This document shows positions 50,735 through 63,782 of a stretch of 64,000 nucleotides of DNA, piece by piece (within the stretch, counting starts at the first letter, position 1; every line of letters starts with the position of its first letter). The notes under the pieces were generated by a model that saw nothing but the letters and a program-made list of their open reading frames with translations, made no database searches and was not told where the DNA came from. The stretch spans positions 45,798,245-45,862,244 of the forward strand of contig CM067354.1 in NCBI GenBank assembly GCA_034190875.2, in the 5' to 3' direction. The stretch comes from Urechis unicinctus (lineage: Eukaryota; Annelida; Polychaeta; Xenopneusta; Urechidae). The position numbers were made by a program, and so were the translations under genes.

Positions 50735-50770
50735 TTGGACAAGTTAGCGGCGTGGACAAGATAGCATTAC
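50735..50770 (-). repeat. Dispersed repeat block, inverted copy
   Basis: Reverse complement of the block at 42338-42373. Downstream, to about 51110, are loose repeats with ggcaaccaccctcacaatat and tgtcacactttgacag motifs that recall the flank of the 42.3-kb copy. Confidence 0.7.
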
Positions 50771-51110
50771 CACACACGTCTGTCACTTAAGCAGGCCTTA
50801 TATGGGCCTTCAGTATAAACTGCTTGTCTCTGCCTGTCACACTTTGACAGTTACCGTAACAAGTGTATCATTTGTCAGTTACAACTTAATGGCAAACCAC
50901 ACCTGGCATTACACGTGACATGCTTAAGTTAGGCCTTAAATCTTAAATCGGTCTTAAATGCTTTGACCGATAGCGTAACAAGTTGTTTGTTGGTATGTTA
51001 CAATATTTATGGCAACCACCCTCACAATATCTGTGACACGATTGTCACATAAGCCAGTCACATATAGTCCTACAGTGTAGACTGTCACGCTTGACAGACA
51101 CTCTAACCTA

Positions 51111-52190
51111 AACACAATAGCTTTTCCATCTCATATCTATTATATATACCATTCAGCACAAGAAAGAGTCTTGTTTTCATTAACCTTTAAAAACTATTTT
51201 TCTGACCAGTAATTTATCTATGGTCTTGACGCCAGCGTCTTGTCTCTGGTGCCCAGCTTCTATCAATTCGTTTTATATATTACATTTTTCTTTCTCCTGA
51301 GGTCCAGTTTGCGAGGGTTTGGTCATATTTCTCTTGGTGCTTTTGTAAACTTTGAAAGCCCGCAAACAAATTACATTTCCATGTCACTGGAATTTTGGGT
51401 GTTAATGTGGGGGTACATCACTGTGGGGATTATGTTTATATATGTTCATTTCTTATCTCTCATTGTATTGAATAAATAAATATATAACCATATATTTGGC
51501 TAATAAAAAATCGTTTGCTTTGATGGACGTACAAATTGACACCGAAAGCGCGTAATCGTAGATAAATATGCGAGATTATAAATGTCGCAAAATTAAAAGT
51601 AAGAGGAAGAGAAAATCAAAAAAAGTAGGTCAGAATTCCTTCCAAATAAGGAACATGACAAATGAACGATACACACAGGCCATGTGTATACAACATTGAA
51701 TCGTCGCGCGCATACATTAATAACAATTCTATTCATCCAACAAATAGCATTTATTAATATTGCGAGTGAACCCAAAATGGACGTTCGGAAACTTCGACGC
51801 CAACCAGCTCACCACAACCCGAATTTCCATCTCTGGGGGCACCTGACCAAACAGCTGATACAGGTTACAGCAATATGCTTCCGCACTGTCCACTGCTTTC
51901 ATTCACAAAACCAGTACATGTCGGGCTCCAGAAGGGACAGTACGTGGTCTAGGGCATGTTGCTGTGCCCCCCATTCAGTACCAACCTCCTCAAGACCGAT
52001 CTGCATTTGGTCAGATGTGTACTTCGTTGGGTGCTTGGGGTGGAGGCCAACCGCGGATTGGATGACATCGGTCCTTTCCTTCATTGGCCTGGCCACAATA
52101 CCGCTCTCTTTGCGAGTTTCCATCCTGAAATCAGAGTAATACATGGTGTATAGTTAGCACCCATACCTATTCTAAGCGCATCCGTCACCG
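51111..52190. other. Gene-free spacer
   Basis: AT-rich sequence with short frames only. No family recognised. Confidence 0.4.
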
Positions 52191-52197
52191 CAACCCT

Positions 52198-52387
52198 GTA
52201 CTCACTCACTCACTCCCTTACTCACTCACTCCCTTACTCACTCACTCTCACTCCCTTACTCACTCACTCACTCCCTTACTCACTCACTCCCTTACTCACT
52301 CACTCATTCCCTTAATCACTCACTCCCTTACTCACTCCCTTACTCACTCCCTTAATCACTCACTCACTCACTCACTCACTCACTCAG
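52198..52387. repeat. (ACTC)n-type microsatellite
   Basis: Nearly 190 bases of actcactcactcccttactc variants. The complementary gagt repeat also heads SINE copy B. Confidence 0.93.
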
Positions 52388-52410
52388 ATGCAATACAGCT
52401 CCTCGTCATC

Positions 52411-53282
52411 TCAGCTTTCTACTTGTCCCTTTTGGGGTTGTTTCTGCCATTTCTCCACCCATTGTGGTAGGTTGCGATCCTTACAGGGCTTAATGCGGTC
52501 GTGGTTGACAACGTAGAACGTATTTTCCAGTTTCACTTTGAATAGATAGTCGGATATGCGCTTGACGATGGCTGCTGGTCTTTTCCAGGGAGGGAATCCG
52601 CTTCCTGCTTTCCCCTTCAAGGAGGTCTGATCTAGGATATACACCACATCCCCCTTTTTGTACGGCCTTTCCACTAAGCGGACATTGTAATTTCGTTTAA
52701 TGCGACATCATGGGCACGGCCTATCTCACTCGTCAGCAGGGCGACGTGATCTGCTTCCTCCGCTCCTCCTCCTACTCCTCTGTGCTGAGGAAACATCAGG
52801 TGTGCCGGTTCTTCCCAATGAAACAGCGTACTGCGTCTATCAACGTACGATTGAATCTCTCCACTTTCCCATTTGTCTGTCACCCCTGGTCAGAGAAAAC
52901 TTGGAAAGAGTATCCAAACCTGGAGAAGAATTCATTAACAGCCGCTCTTGCTGTTAACTCAGCAGTCTGACAGGGGAGAGGTATGCACTCGACCCACTGA
53001 ATGAATTGATCTACCATCATGAGCATATACACCTGCCTGGTATGATATCATCGCACTCTTGCCTTGGCGAGTAGTCTTCTTGTTTTGGTTGTACTTGCTA
53101 CAGGAGGTAACATAATGTTCTACATCCTGAGCCAAACCAAACCAATGGAACTTCTCCTTGACTTTGGCTCTCGTCTGTGCAGGTTTATTTCTGTTGACGC
53201 TGGGTTCGCTTTCTTTTGTTGATTTGTGGGGTGCCTCTATCTGGCACTCCCCAAAGGAGCACATCCACATAGTGAGCCTCAT
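52411..53282 (-). pseudogene. Gypsy-type integrase relic, minus strand
   Basis: On the minus strand, a zinc-binding integrase N-terminus (KEKFHWFGLAQDVEHYV, SCSKYNQNKK; about 53180-53040), then a broken core, then the integrase C-terminal segment (52674-52411: PYKKGDVVYILDQTSLKG, FYVVNHDRIKPCKDRN). The order and strand are those of one Ty3/Gypsy integrase. Its middle is frame-shifted and mostly unreadable. It is separate from, and opposite to, the relic at 47-50 kb. Confidence 0.75.
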
Positions 53283-54390
53283 GGTGGTCTCTGACTTCAG
53301 CTCGCAGCTTCCTCCGTCATTCGGGTGGACAGAGGCACGATGTTGTCCAATTCACGGCCAAATCTGCCCCAATCCCACCCAGCGCAAGCACGATACTTAC
53401 ACCCATGTCATGGCAACTCTACCAGATCAACCCCAGCCACCTAAGCATTGCAGGGCCCTGGTAGTGCTTGCATTGTGGACAAGGTGTCTACGTTGGCGTA
53501 TTGCTTGGTGGGGTAGCATATACTTGAATTCCAGGGTGGGGGGCAATCGAAAACACGTTCCCGTCATACAAGTTGAAAATGGCAAAAAGCATAACCGGTT
53601 GTACAAGGTATTATGCATATGTATGACCTGTCGTACTAGGTGAAAATGGAAAAGATGCAAACACCGTTGGCGATTTTTTTATATCCTCAGACGCCCTGTG
53701 GGGCCATTAGAGGCGGAACTCCCCTGGTTGAGGTTTCTCTTGTGTTTCCATGCTTTCAGCCGACAATAGGAGAAAACAGTTAATCTTTGTACAAAAAAGC
53801 TTTCTTCATGCAAGTGTTTGCTTTTCCCACCCATTTGCTTTAACGTTGGTAAATGCAGTTCTTTATTTGTCATGTCTCTTCAAGGCTGAATATTGAAATG
53901 GTTTCAAAGGGAAATTCCTGTCCAAATGACAGGTACTCATCATCACACATCTTAGCAGAGTGCTTGGTGTAGGTCCCCATTCCTTGGAGCCCCCTCACCC
54001 TAAACTCTCTCTGGCGAAGGCGGTGGCGAGAAGCGAACCCCGAGAGTCGAGGGATGTACACTAGATCGGAGGCACATTCCTGACCTTATGTGTACTACGC
54101 ATGCGCCGAGGCACTCCTTTCGTCATTGGACAAATAAAGATCCAAATGGATATTTGTACGGCTGCCATACGCATAGCCACCGAGGATAATGATACCACTC
54201 TGCCATGAAAATGTTGTAAACAATATTGCTTATTAGGTAAGTATTTCGAGGTTATTTTTGTTCTGTTCTCACTATATATCATGACATAAATGATTATGAT
54301 AAAAATTCCATGGGTTATTAGTAAATAATAATAAAAAAGATAACAAATTGCATGATGATGAGGAAATGTTTAAAGTCATATGAAGCATCA
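53283..54390. other. Spacer with one unassigned minus-strand frame
   Basis: A minus-strand frame at 54061-53870 (IPRLSGFASRHRLRQREF...) is open for 63 codons and rich in Arg, but matches nothing I know. The rest is unremarkable. Confidence 0.35.
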
Positions 54391-54397
54391 TTGACCG

Positions 54398-54403
54398 TTT
54401 ATT
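54398..54403 (-). terminator. Candidate poly(A) signal of the SLC12 gene
   Basis: Plus tttatt, that is AATAAA on the minus strand. Use of this site would give a 3' UTR of about 1.7 kb (56095 to about 54380), which contains degenerate cacctagcctcact repeats (55120-55270) and a gggtttgggtgag minisatellite (55905-56030). Confidence 0.3.
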
Positions 54404-55904
54404 TAGAAGAGATCCTTGCTCATTATAATCACAGTAGTCATCACAAGTTTCGTTCATTCTGCACAACACACCCCAGCTCATATAACCTCAAACACAACCA
54501 CACCTGTAAAACATGATTGAAACCATTAAACTAACACACTTCATGAACACATGTCATCATACATTCTTTATCAATTAATATTTTCAATTGCCCTTCACAC
54601 AGTGATAGTTTTGAAGAATGTGATATAGACAATTCTCTAAGATATAAAGTTACTATACAGGTGTCATAGCATCATAACATAATATCATAAAGCAACGATT
54701 CATACGAAGACACAGCAATCAGCACTATGATAGTTAGTTCTCTTATAAACGGTGCATAGTGGTGAGCTTGGGTAGCAATGCCACCAAAACCAGTCAAGAG
54801 AAGTAAGTGCATGATAAAGTTAAAATAAGTACACAATCAATTCTAAACTGATATATTTGATGGAGTGTGTGGTGAGTCTTGATTAAGAGAGAATCAAGTT
54901 CACAATGGTTTAAGTTATAAAGCATAATATCAGCTGAAGTGCTTTTACCAAAATATACAGTTTTACACAACTAGCTGCTTAATGAATATCCATCCAAATG
55001 TTGTCATGTTACCAGTGGCATATTCAAAATACATTAACTTAAAGACCAGACAAAACATTCACAACAAAAATAAAATCATATTATACTAAACATATAACTT
55101 ACTTACATAAAGGCTTACTGATACAGCCACCTACCTCACTAGCATATCCACCTAGCCTCATTCAGTCACCTAGCCTCACTGGTAGTCACCTAGCTCACTA
55201 TTATATCCATCTAGCCTCACTGATACAGCCACCTAGCCTCACTTCTGCAGCCATCCAGCCCACTCTACAGACACGACCTGCTTCAGTGACACATCCATCC
55301 AAAGACTGCCTCCATGACTCATTAGAATCACACGTTTAACACATCCACCCTTTTAAGTGCAACACAGTCACTCGTATGAACCACATTTGCTCATTTAAAC
55401 ACATCCATCCATCCTCAAGCACTATTTCAGGTGCAGCACATCCATCATTGCCCAACCACCCTTCCTCAGTTAACAACATCCAGTCAATCTCCAGTGATAT
55501 TGTATTTGGTTCCTGTGTTAACACAGCCAGTCATGATATTGCTCAACGCTCCTCTCTATACATAAATGACAAAGTCATATATTAAGGCATCACTTTTGAG
55601 TGACATACAATTGAATATCTACAGTGAAATCAGTTATAATAAGCTAGAATTTATGCAGCTGAAAAGCTAGCCTAATATTTGGCAAGATAAAAATCAGCCC
55701 AAGTAATGAAACATTCATACACATATGAATAACAGCCGCAAAATCAAATGCACCGACATGGGAAAAGGTGGGAGAGTTCTACTAACATATAAGTCAACGG
55801 TGAAGCTTCTTACACACAAATGACATACCATTTTGTCATGAAGAATCTATGAAATACCACTATGAGTAACATATTGCCTTTGATGCACAAACAGAATGGT
55901 TGGG

Positions 55905-56030
55905 TGGGAGGTAAAGGGTTTGGGTGAGGGAGGAGTGGAGGGTTTGGGTGAGAGAGGGTAGTGGAGGGTTTGGGTGAGGGGGAGTGGAGGGTTTGGGTGA
56001 GAGAGGGAAGTTGAGGGTTTGGGTAACATG
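55905..56030. repeat. Short minisatellite in the SLC12 3' UTR region
   Basis: Four or five copies of a 25-30 base unit, gagggtttgggtgagagagg with variants, starting about 65 bases beyond the stop codon of the SLC12 gene. Confidence 0.8.
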
Positions 56031-56095
56031 GGATGTTGAGGTGAGGTATGTGCTTTGATGGTGCGGTCAGGAGAGGAGAGGAAGGTCGGCTGGTT

Positions 56096-58064
56096 CTAGG
56101 AGTAGTATGTGAGAACACTATCTTGGTTTCCTCGGAGGAGCAGAATCGGGGGCATGTTACGGGTGAGGGTGTCGATCCAAGACATGTAGAGGCCGCACGA
56201 ACACAGACCCTTCCTCGGCATTGGTAACGTCCTGTCACCACACCCAATAACAATCACAGCAATGAATAGAAGAATCTTATCAAAATACACCTTGTCATTT
56301 GAAGCATGGTGATAATGTAAGAACTATATTGAACTCAGAAGATTTTATGCTTTAGTTAGGAAAAAAATAAAAACATGGCATTATTTTTCTGGAAATATAT
56401 TGCTTTGATTTAAACAATTACTCTATTGGTTCATTATGACATTTGTAAAAGGTAATCTTCTCTGCGTGATTCTATATAAATCAAGGATATATCAGTATCA
56501 CTAAGAGAATATATACGTTAGGGAAATGATGTGAAACATCAGCATTTAACCACCACTTTCAAAGACCACAATCTTCACACAAGGTTGCCATCATCTTTAG
56601 CCGGTCAGTCAGCCACTTGTCTTAGTTGACATTCAAAAGGTTAGTTCTTCTCCTAGAGGTAAGTTGATGAGGTGATTTTTACTTACATGACGATGAGAGC
56701 AGAGTTGGAGGAGTACTGGTGAAGCAGCTCCCTCAAACGGATATGTCGATTCGTCTGAAAAACATTAAACAAACCAGTACTGTAAGAGATATTTTTGTAT
56801 TGGAAAAAAATGAAGACCTACCTTGATTAAAGATGTGTCAAAAAGCATTTGTAGTGACATTAAGTGAAGTGAACAATTACGTTTTAATATTATTGGAGAA
56901 TATAGGGAATCTTTCTATTCTAATTATAACTGAACCGCAACAGAACATGAGATTATTTTTCTATCGTTACATGATAATACACCCTCACTCTTGTTCAGAA
57001 TTGATAGATTGGTGATTCATGTGAAAATGCTGATCTTATACAGCCCGAGGTAATGCTGATCTTATACAGCCCGAGGTAATGATGAATCTTATACAGCCCG
57101 AGGTAATGATGAATCTTATACAGCCCGAGGTAATGATGAATCTTATACAGCCCGAGGTAATGATGAATCTTATACAGCCCGAGGTAATGATGAATCTTAT
57201 ACAGCCCGAGGTAATGATGAATCTTATACAGCCCGAGGTAATGATGAATCTTATACAGCCCGACTTAATGAAGAAGGCCCACATAATCATGAATACATTG
57301 ATGACCCAATCCATTGACCGCACTGTCAAGACTGATCATGAAGTTGATTAGGTCTTCATTATGCATTCTTACAACAAGTGAGTGGATCTCACACTTTTGA
57401 AGAGTTTACACAGTACATATACCAGTCTTATTGCTATATATTGAGTACTGGTTGATTTAGGCTGAGTGAGGCCCAAATGTTCACATGGGATCCAAATGTA
57501 GGATACCATGTCTTCCTCTGGATTCTAACCCAATCTCCTCCTACAACCACCTGCCAATATATAATGCAACTGAAGTAATGAACTTAAATACCAATGGAAA
57601 ATGCATAAGAAAAAACTTGAATAGGGGTTGAGATTCCTTCATAAGAGACGGATGGCAACTTGCAAGGATTGTGGTGACAGCAATTATCGTAGGTGAAGGA
57701 AGGCGGTGCACTTACTAAATACAGATATCAATATTGGTGAGTGTACAGGATGATTTCTGCAGTGCAATCATGAGCATTTATAAACTTAGTATGTGCTAGG
57801 ACTTGATTACAGCTGTTGAAATGTTGAGGAAAGGATGATTGTGAGATTTTTCTGTGTGATAATTGAATGCTAGGTGCATCACTCAGTGTAATGTTTCATC
57901 ACAACCCTTGATCAATCTTGCTGTATTAATGGAACACCTTCAGGTGCATTGCCACATGGCCTTAATGTTACCATACAATGAAAGCAGTGATGTAACTGAC
58001 AGGGGTCAGCGCTAAAAAAGAAACGGTCAAAATGAACACATACAGGAGAGTAATAAGCAACTTT

Positions 58065-58153
<89 letters not shown>

Positions 58154-58498
58154 CCATAATTGCAAATTCAAATGGAGATTGCATAGTGAGACACAAGCAA
58201 TATTTGTGGACACAATGACACAGTAAGAAAAAAGATGCCAACGAGCCAAGTTTCTTAACATAAAAATAAAACACGCTGAAGCCTATAAACCACAAAACAT
58301 ACAACACAGTACCATAAACATTAATGCATTGCCTTCATAAGTGGTAAGTGTTACTTGCAACAAAGCATGTGTGGATTCAAGAGTGTGGACAGTGGGTTGT
58401 GCTCTGTTAATATATATTACAAACACACAAACTCAGATGCATACATACATACGTATTACGTACGTACGTACGTACGTACGTGTACGTACGTACGTATA

Positions 58499-58583
<85 letters not shown>

Positions 58584-61500
58584 GCACACATATGCATCTA
58601 CCCGTACATATCACATATCATGGCACCACTTAAGACTATCAGTCTCACATGACAATGGAAGACAACAATATGCAAGTATTACATCAGAAACTAATTTCCC
58701 TACCTTATCTTTCTGAGCCGCCAGTTCACTGACTGACACTTTCCAAGGATGGGACTCCTCCGTTTCACAGTCTTTCAGTTTCCATGGATCAATAGTGCTC
58801 TGGAATTCCCGCAAACTGTAGACACATGTGGGCTGGCAACTGAGAATTGGGTCAACTTAACAATTGATGTATTAATTAACCAAATCCTCAATTCATTGCC
58901 CAATGTAGCAATAAGTAGACTGCAGAACAGAATATGATCAATTGCATATATGTCTGGTGTGGACTGTCATTCAAGGTCAAATTTGGCAAGACTAAGACAA
59001 TTAGGGAAAAATCACTCTCTGTTGACACCATCTGGACTACAATTTATATGATAATATGATGCTACTGAAAAAAGAAAGCGACCATCTCAAGGTGACTCAA
59101 ATTAGTAGGGGATTGCATCGATTGGCAGCCCACCGATCTAATGAGACAACTCCTTTAGTGGGAGACACACCACAACTAAGACTGACTCACCTAGCATCAG
59201 AGGGCCGCTTGGCGATGTCAGGTACTACTGTCATGGAGGAGTACTCGATACGGAAGCGACTCAACAGCGTGGCCATGCTGAACAGACAGGGAGATCAAAC
59301 TTGAAAATACTCATTAACAAAGATATGAAATGAAACATAGGGGTTGCTGGCACACAGACACCATGCACATATTGGATCAGTAATAAACAATAACTTAGGT
59401 GTGACATGATCAGAGCTGTCACAAATGACCAAGTGAAATCCCCATTCAATGTAGTATTTTAATCATTCTATTAAGAGAAAACACTATTTTATGTTGGGTT
59501 TTTATCATTCTATTTACAGAAATGACTATTCAATGTTGGGTTTTAATCCAAGGCAGGGAATAAACGTTGAATATTTACTTCTAAAATTTCAATAATTGCA
59601 AATAACTATTTGGTTACAGTAATTAACTATTTCATTGTGTTTGCTATCCACGCAGTTACACAAACAAATACAGCCAACAGATAATCTTCCTTAACAAAAA
59701 CGCAAAGCTCACTCAAGACACTGCATGCACTTCGGAAAAAAGATTCTTTGAAACAGACAAAAGTATCCAACTAACTGTCTTTGATCTCTGTCCAGCTGCA
59801 TTTTCTTGGTGCCTGCCATGAATACTCGTAGCTTACAGCCACTCCACTGTGACCGCGTGCTGAGCAGGTAAGGGATCAACAGAGTGAGACCTGATTACAT
59901 ATGTCACCAACATACAGGTAAGAGATCAATAGTCACACCTGACAACACATGTCACCAACAAACAGGTAAGAGATCAATAGTCACACCTGCCAACAGATGT
60001 CACCAACAAACAGGTAAGAGATCAATAGTCACACCTGACAACAGATGTCACTAACATACAGGTAAGAGATCAATAGCCACACCTGACAATGCATGTCACT
60101 AACATACAGGTAAGAGATCAATAGCCACACCTGACAATGCATGTCACTAACATACAGGTGAGAGATCAATAGTCACACCTGACAATGCATGTCACTAACA
60201 TACAGGTGAGAGATCAATAGTCACACCTGACAACAGATGTCACTAACATACAGGTGAGAGATCAATAGTCACATCTGACAATGCATGTGACTAACATACA
60301 GGTAAGAGATCAATAGCCACACCTGACAATGCATGTCACGAACATACAGGTGAGAGATCAATAACACAAGCCACAAATATTCAGGATTATAGCAAATGCT
60401 TTTGGCATAAAAATTCCACAATTGTCATGACATAATAGGATGGTTGACTATATGCCTTCCACACTATTGATACTCCACCTTCTACAACATAACAGCCATT
60501 TCCACCCTCTTACATGGTGAAACAACCACAACTGAATTCACCATCCTACTATTCAAGTGATAGCATAGTTCTCATCCTACAGCCTTCTGCCCCTTGACAC
60601 TGATCTAACCATACAACCTATGACAACACTCACCTCCATCATCAAACAGCCACCACACATCAATGGAGCCTTTCTGTTTCCGTCTGAAGTGATGAACGTG
60701 ATTGAGAAATGCCTTGTCCACGTTGTTAAGCTTCTTAAGTTCCGCCTCTGGCTCCTCCCCTTCGCTCTCGTGCCCACTCTCACTGAGCATCTCTGACCCG
60801 CGGGATGCAAGTGACAAACTCGTCAGGTTCTTGGGAATTGTGAGGGTAGGACCTGAGTTGGCCGTGGCTTTTGCTTCAGGGGCATCATTTTGAATCAGAG
60901 GCCCAGCTGTCAAAGTAGAATGACTCCTATTAGTAGAGCGTCAAGCTTCCCCTTCCAAAATTGTTTTGGGATTAATGTCAGAAACGTTCAGCAAAGGATG
61001 ATTCTTGTAAGAACCAGCCCGTATTCTCATAAGACCCAACCCAAATTCTTGTGAGACCCAACCTTGATTATCGTAAGGCCCAACCCAAATTCTTGTGAGA
61101 CACAACCTGTATTCTCATAAGGCCCAACCTTGATTCTTACAGGACCCAACTCAAATTCTTGTAAGACACAACCCAAATTCTTTTAAGACAACTGATCCTC
61201 TTAAGGTTCAACTAAGTTTCATGTAAGACCCAAAATAAATTTCAGCAATAAATGTGATCAGGATATTTCAAACAACTACAAAAATATCTTTAAAAATTAC
61301 CAATGGTGTTATATCAATTATTACCTTCATTATCTCTTTTGGTGACAGTGGAAGTGAGGTGGGAGTAATCGAGACCCTCAGAGAGGCGAAGGATTCCGAC
61401 CCCGTAGTGAAGGTCCAGAGCATCACTGTCATAGCACACACAGGTTTGACAAACAAATGAGAAGTCGATGGGCCAAAATGTTAATATGTCATACAATGCA

Positions 61501-63782
61501 TAAAAAGGTCAATTGAGAGCCAGATGGGCTTCATGGGTGTGTTTACATGGGTGTGTTTACATGGGTGTGTTTACATGAGGTGAGCACAACATAGTGATTA
61601 TGTGTGCAGGTTTACATGCACCTGTTTGTTCACGTTCTCTACAATCCATGGTGTGCCATCAAAACATGTCCCATTATGACATGACAAAATCATAACGTTT
61701 GCAGTTTTTCTTTTCTTTGTTTAATGCTTATTATGCCACAATGGCCTGGTGATTAAACAATACAAGTGGCATGTAAGGAGGTGTTTTTACAAGTTCATTT
61801 ATAACATTCGTTCATTTGTGCTGACATGGAAGTTTTGACAGTGAGAGTCGGATGGAGTCTACTTACTGTATGGTGAGGAAGTACTGTTGTACCTCCTCAG
61901 GGGCAGCTTCCTGCCAATCATTCTTGAAGCCGAGGAGAATGGTGTTGGGACGGAGTTTACCTGTACCGCAACACTGGTGACATGGACCAATGAATGGAGA
62001 GAGTATAGTCAGCTCATACAGCGGCAACATCAACAGCACAGAATTACATCTATATATATTTGAATAATACTCTTCAGTAGGAGTAACAATGCTCTCAGAA
62101 CAGCATCCAAAATTGAAGCAATAGCAATATAGCTCTAAACTGACTACATCTCACCTGGAGTTGCGCCTGGGCCCCCGAGCGACGGTTGGTAGAAGCTATG
62201 ATGCTGTAGAACGCCTTGATCTTGTTCTTCGCCAGCCAGGCATACGCTGACTTCACGGAGCTACGTTGATCTCGTAACTTCTCGTCCGGATCAGTCTGGA
62301 TATCAAAACGCTTTGACATAAAGATGTGCTTTGAACTCTGATATAACATGGATTTTAATAACAAAAATGCATATGGTGATTGTTATGTTTGGACATAGCT
62401 GTAAACTGCTGAAACAATCCCACTCCACGCCACAGAGCTACCGGGGGAATCAGAACACAAGAAACAATCCCACTCCACGCCACAGAGCTACCGGGGGAAT
62501 CAGAATACTAGTAACAATCCCCTTCCATGCCACAGAGCTACCGGGGGAATCAGAACACTAGAAACAATCTCGTTCCACGCCACAGAGCTACCGGGGGAAT
62601 CAGAACACTAGTAATCATAAATGCAATGGCTGTGAGGCTGTGAGGCTGTGCCTTGCAACTTACAATGACGATGTTGGCACAGAGCATGAGACTGATGTCC
62701 TTGGTGATGGTGGATGCAAGGTCAACAAGGGCAGGCCGGTCGCTAGGGAAACCAGACATCACCAGCACCTGGGGTCTGTGTAACAACCACAGATATATCC
62801 ATTACCAGCAGTAACCAGCTGACTCCCATAGTTGTCAATATACATGAGATAAGTGACTGGGAAAAACTGACTCATTAACGAATCCATGACAAGCACCTGA
62901 AATTCTTGACATGGTCGAGTACAGATACTAGTTTGAGCGTGTGCTGTAAGGCGCTGCGGTAAACGTGGGCTTGTGTTGAGGAGCCCCAGTTGATATCTGA
63001 CCAAGTGACACAGGTAAAAGCCTGGTTCTTACAATGAATGGAGTATGTCAGCATGTGACTGCTCATTCTCCAGAGGGATAAGGTCAACAATGCTTAAGTC
63101 AGCTAGGATTACAATGGATGATTCCAAAGAATGAATGTTCAAATTAGCTGAGAATGTAAGTTGCCCCATAATCCCTGATGGGGTGAGCTAAGAATGAATG
63201 ATGCCCCAGTATCAATGGTAGAGTAAGCTGACAATGAAAGATCAGAATAGAAAACATCCAAATATCAACGTTGGATTGAGCGAGGACGAGTCAACCTGAG
63301 AATGAATGATCAGTGTGAATGTATGATGAATTATATGAAAAGAGGTCACATGATGATCCATATAATTCAGGATGCTTATTTCAACATGGATTGTTTAGTG
63401 TTTGGATGGTGTACCTGGTTTCTTGTAGTGTACAAACGCATACAGCGACACAACCATAGCCAACGTGATGAGAGCAGTCCACCAGCTCATGATAAACATG
63501 ACAGCCGAACAGAGCAAGGCACCAAACAGACTCAGCCATTTGGAGTAGTACTTGAAAGCGGGTCGCCAACCTGCGTCCACAGAAAACAACACATTCATGA
63601 GAGATGAGGAAGAGTGGATCAGGGTTAGTGAGGAGTTACAGGTGGAATGTTTATAGATATATAATGTGGCTGTGACGCACCGGGAGATTTGGCCAGGGAG
63701 GCATCAAAGCAGCTGTAATTGATGAGGGCGTAGGACATGAGAAAGAAGTTGGATATCAGAGGAGCAATGGCATTGAGGTCAC
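56096..63782 (-). CDS. SLC12A2-like: SLC12 cation-chloride cotransporter (NKCC/NCC type), C-terminal 13 exons
   Basis: Partial at its 5' end; the N-terminal exons lie beyond 64000. Exons: 63782-63681, 63570-63415, 62996-62897, 62775-62664, 62295-62155, 61973-61867, 61425-61325, 60906-60634, 59890-59776, 59277-59191, 58815-58704, 56754-56687, 56231-56096. They join in phase into 535 residues plus TAG. The family couples Na+, K+ and Cl- transport across the plasma membrane. The first exons encode late membrane helices ([35 protein letters not shown]), then the cytosolic domain ([62 protein letters not shown]). The C-terminus, LPMPRKG...[15 protein letters not shown], is the NKCC/NCC signature and excludes the KCC branch. 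NKCC cannot be told from NCC without the N-terminal half. Confidence 0.94.
57026..57265. repeat. 27-bp minisatellite in an SLC12 intron
   Basis: Nine copies of aatcttatacagcccgaggt plus aatgatg; the first unit is one base shorter. The unit is a multiple of three, so frames stay open on both strands, but it lies in the intron between 58704 and 56754. Confidence 0.93.
58066..58146. repeat. (TA)n microsatellite in an SLC12 intron
   Basis: About 80 bases of TA repeats. It is in the same intron as the 27-bp minisatellite; the rest of that 1.95-kb intron shows nothing else recognisable besides a second TA block. Confidence 0.95.
58451..58577. repeat. (CGTA)n plus (TA)n microsatellite
   Basis: acgtacgtacgtacgtacgt (58451-58498) passes into tgtgtgta and a 70-base TA run. 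It ends about 127 bases downstream, in gene direction, of the exon at 58704. Confidence 0.95.
59865..60365 (-). repeat. 48-bp minisatellite derived from an SLC12 exon edge
   Basis: Nine full units and one partial unit of about 48 bases beginning caggtaagagatcaatagtc. They lie directly upstream, in gene direction, of exon 59890-59776. On the minus strand each unit carries a TCAG followed by GTGTGACTATTGATCTCTTA, resembling the real acceptor and exon start (ATCAG followed by GTCTCACTCTGTTGATCCCT). The unit's exon-like part is two bases shorter than the real exon edge. Confidence 0.85.
61005..61235. repeat. Degenerate 24-bp repeat in an SLC12 intron
   Basis: Around nine loose units of the type gacccaacccaaattcttgt gaga, in the intron between exons 61325 and 60906. 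Confidence 0.75.
62411..62610. repeat. 50-bp minisatellite in an SLC12 intron
   Basis: Exactly four 50-base units starting gaaacaatcccactccacgc and containing cacagagctaccgggggaat. It lies in the 368-base intron between exons 62664 and 62295. Confidence 0.95.
63110..63310. repeat. Degenerate repeat in an SLC12 intron
   Basis: Loose units containing gagctaagaatgaatgatg or similar, in the intron between exons 63415 and 62996. Confidence 0.5.

Noticed and set aside
51240-51479. Hydrophobic 79-codon frame as a membrane protein
   Set aside because: AT-rich DNA readily gives Phe/Leu-rich frames; no splice sites or similarity support it.
55810-56253. 147-codon minus-strand frame over the SLC12 last exon
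   Set aside because: It uses the wrong frame; the true frame ends with VLTYYS and a TAG at 56096.
57036-57351. Repeat proteins MMNLIQPEV or SGCIRFIIT
   Set aside because: Shadows of the 27-bp minisatellite within an SLC12 intron.
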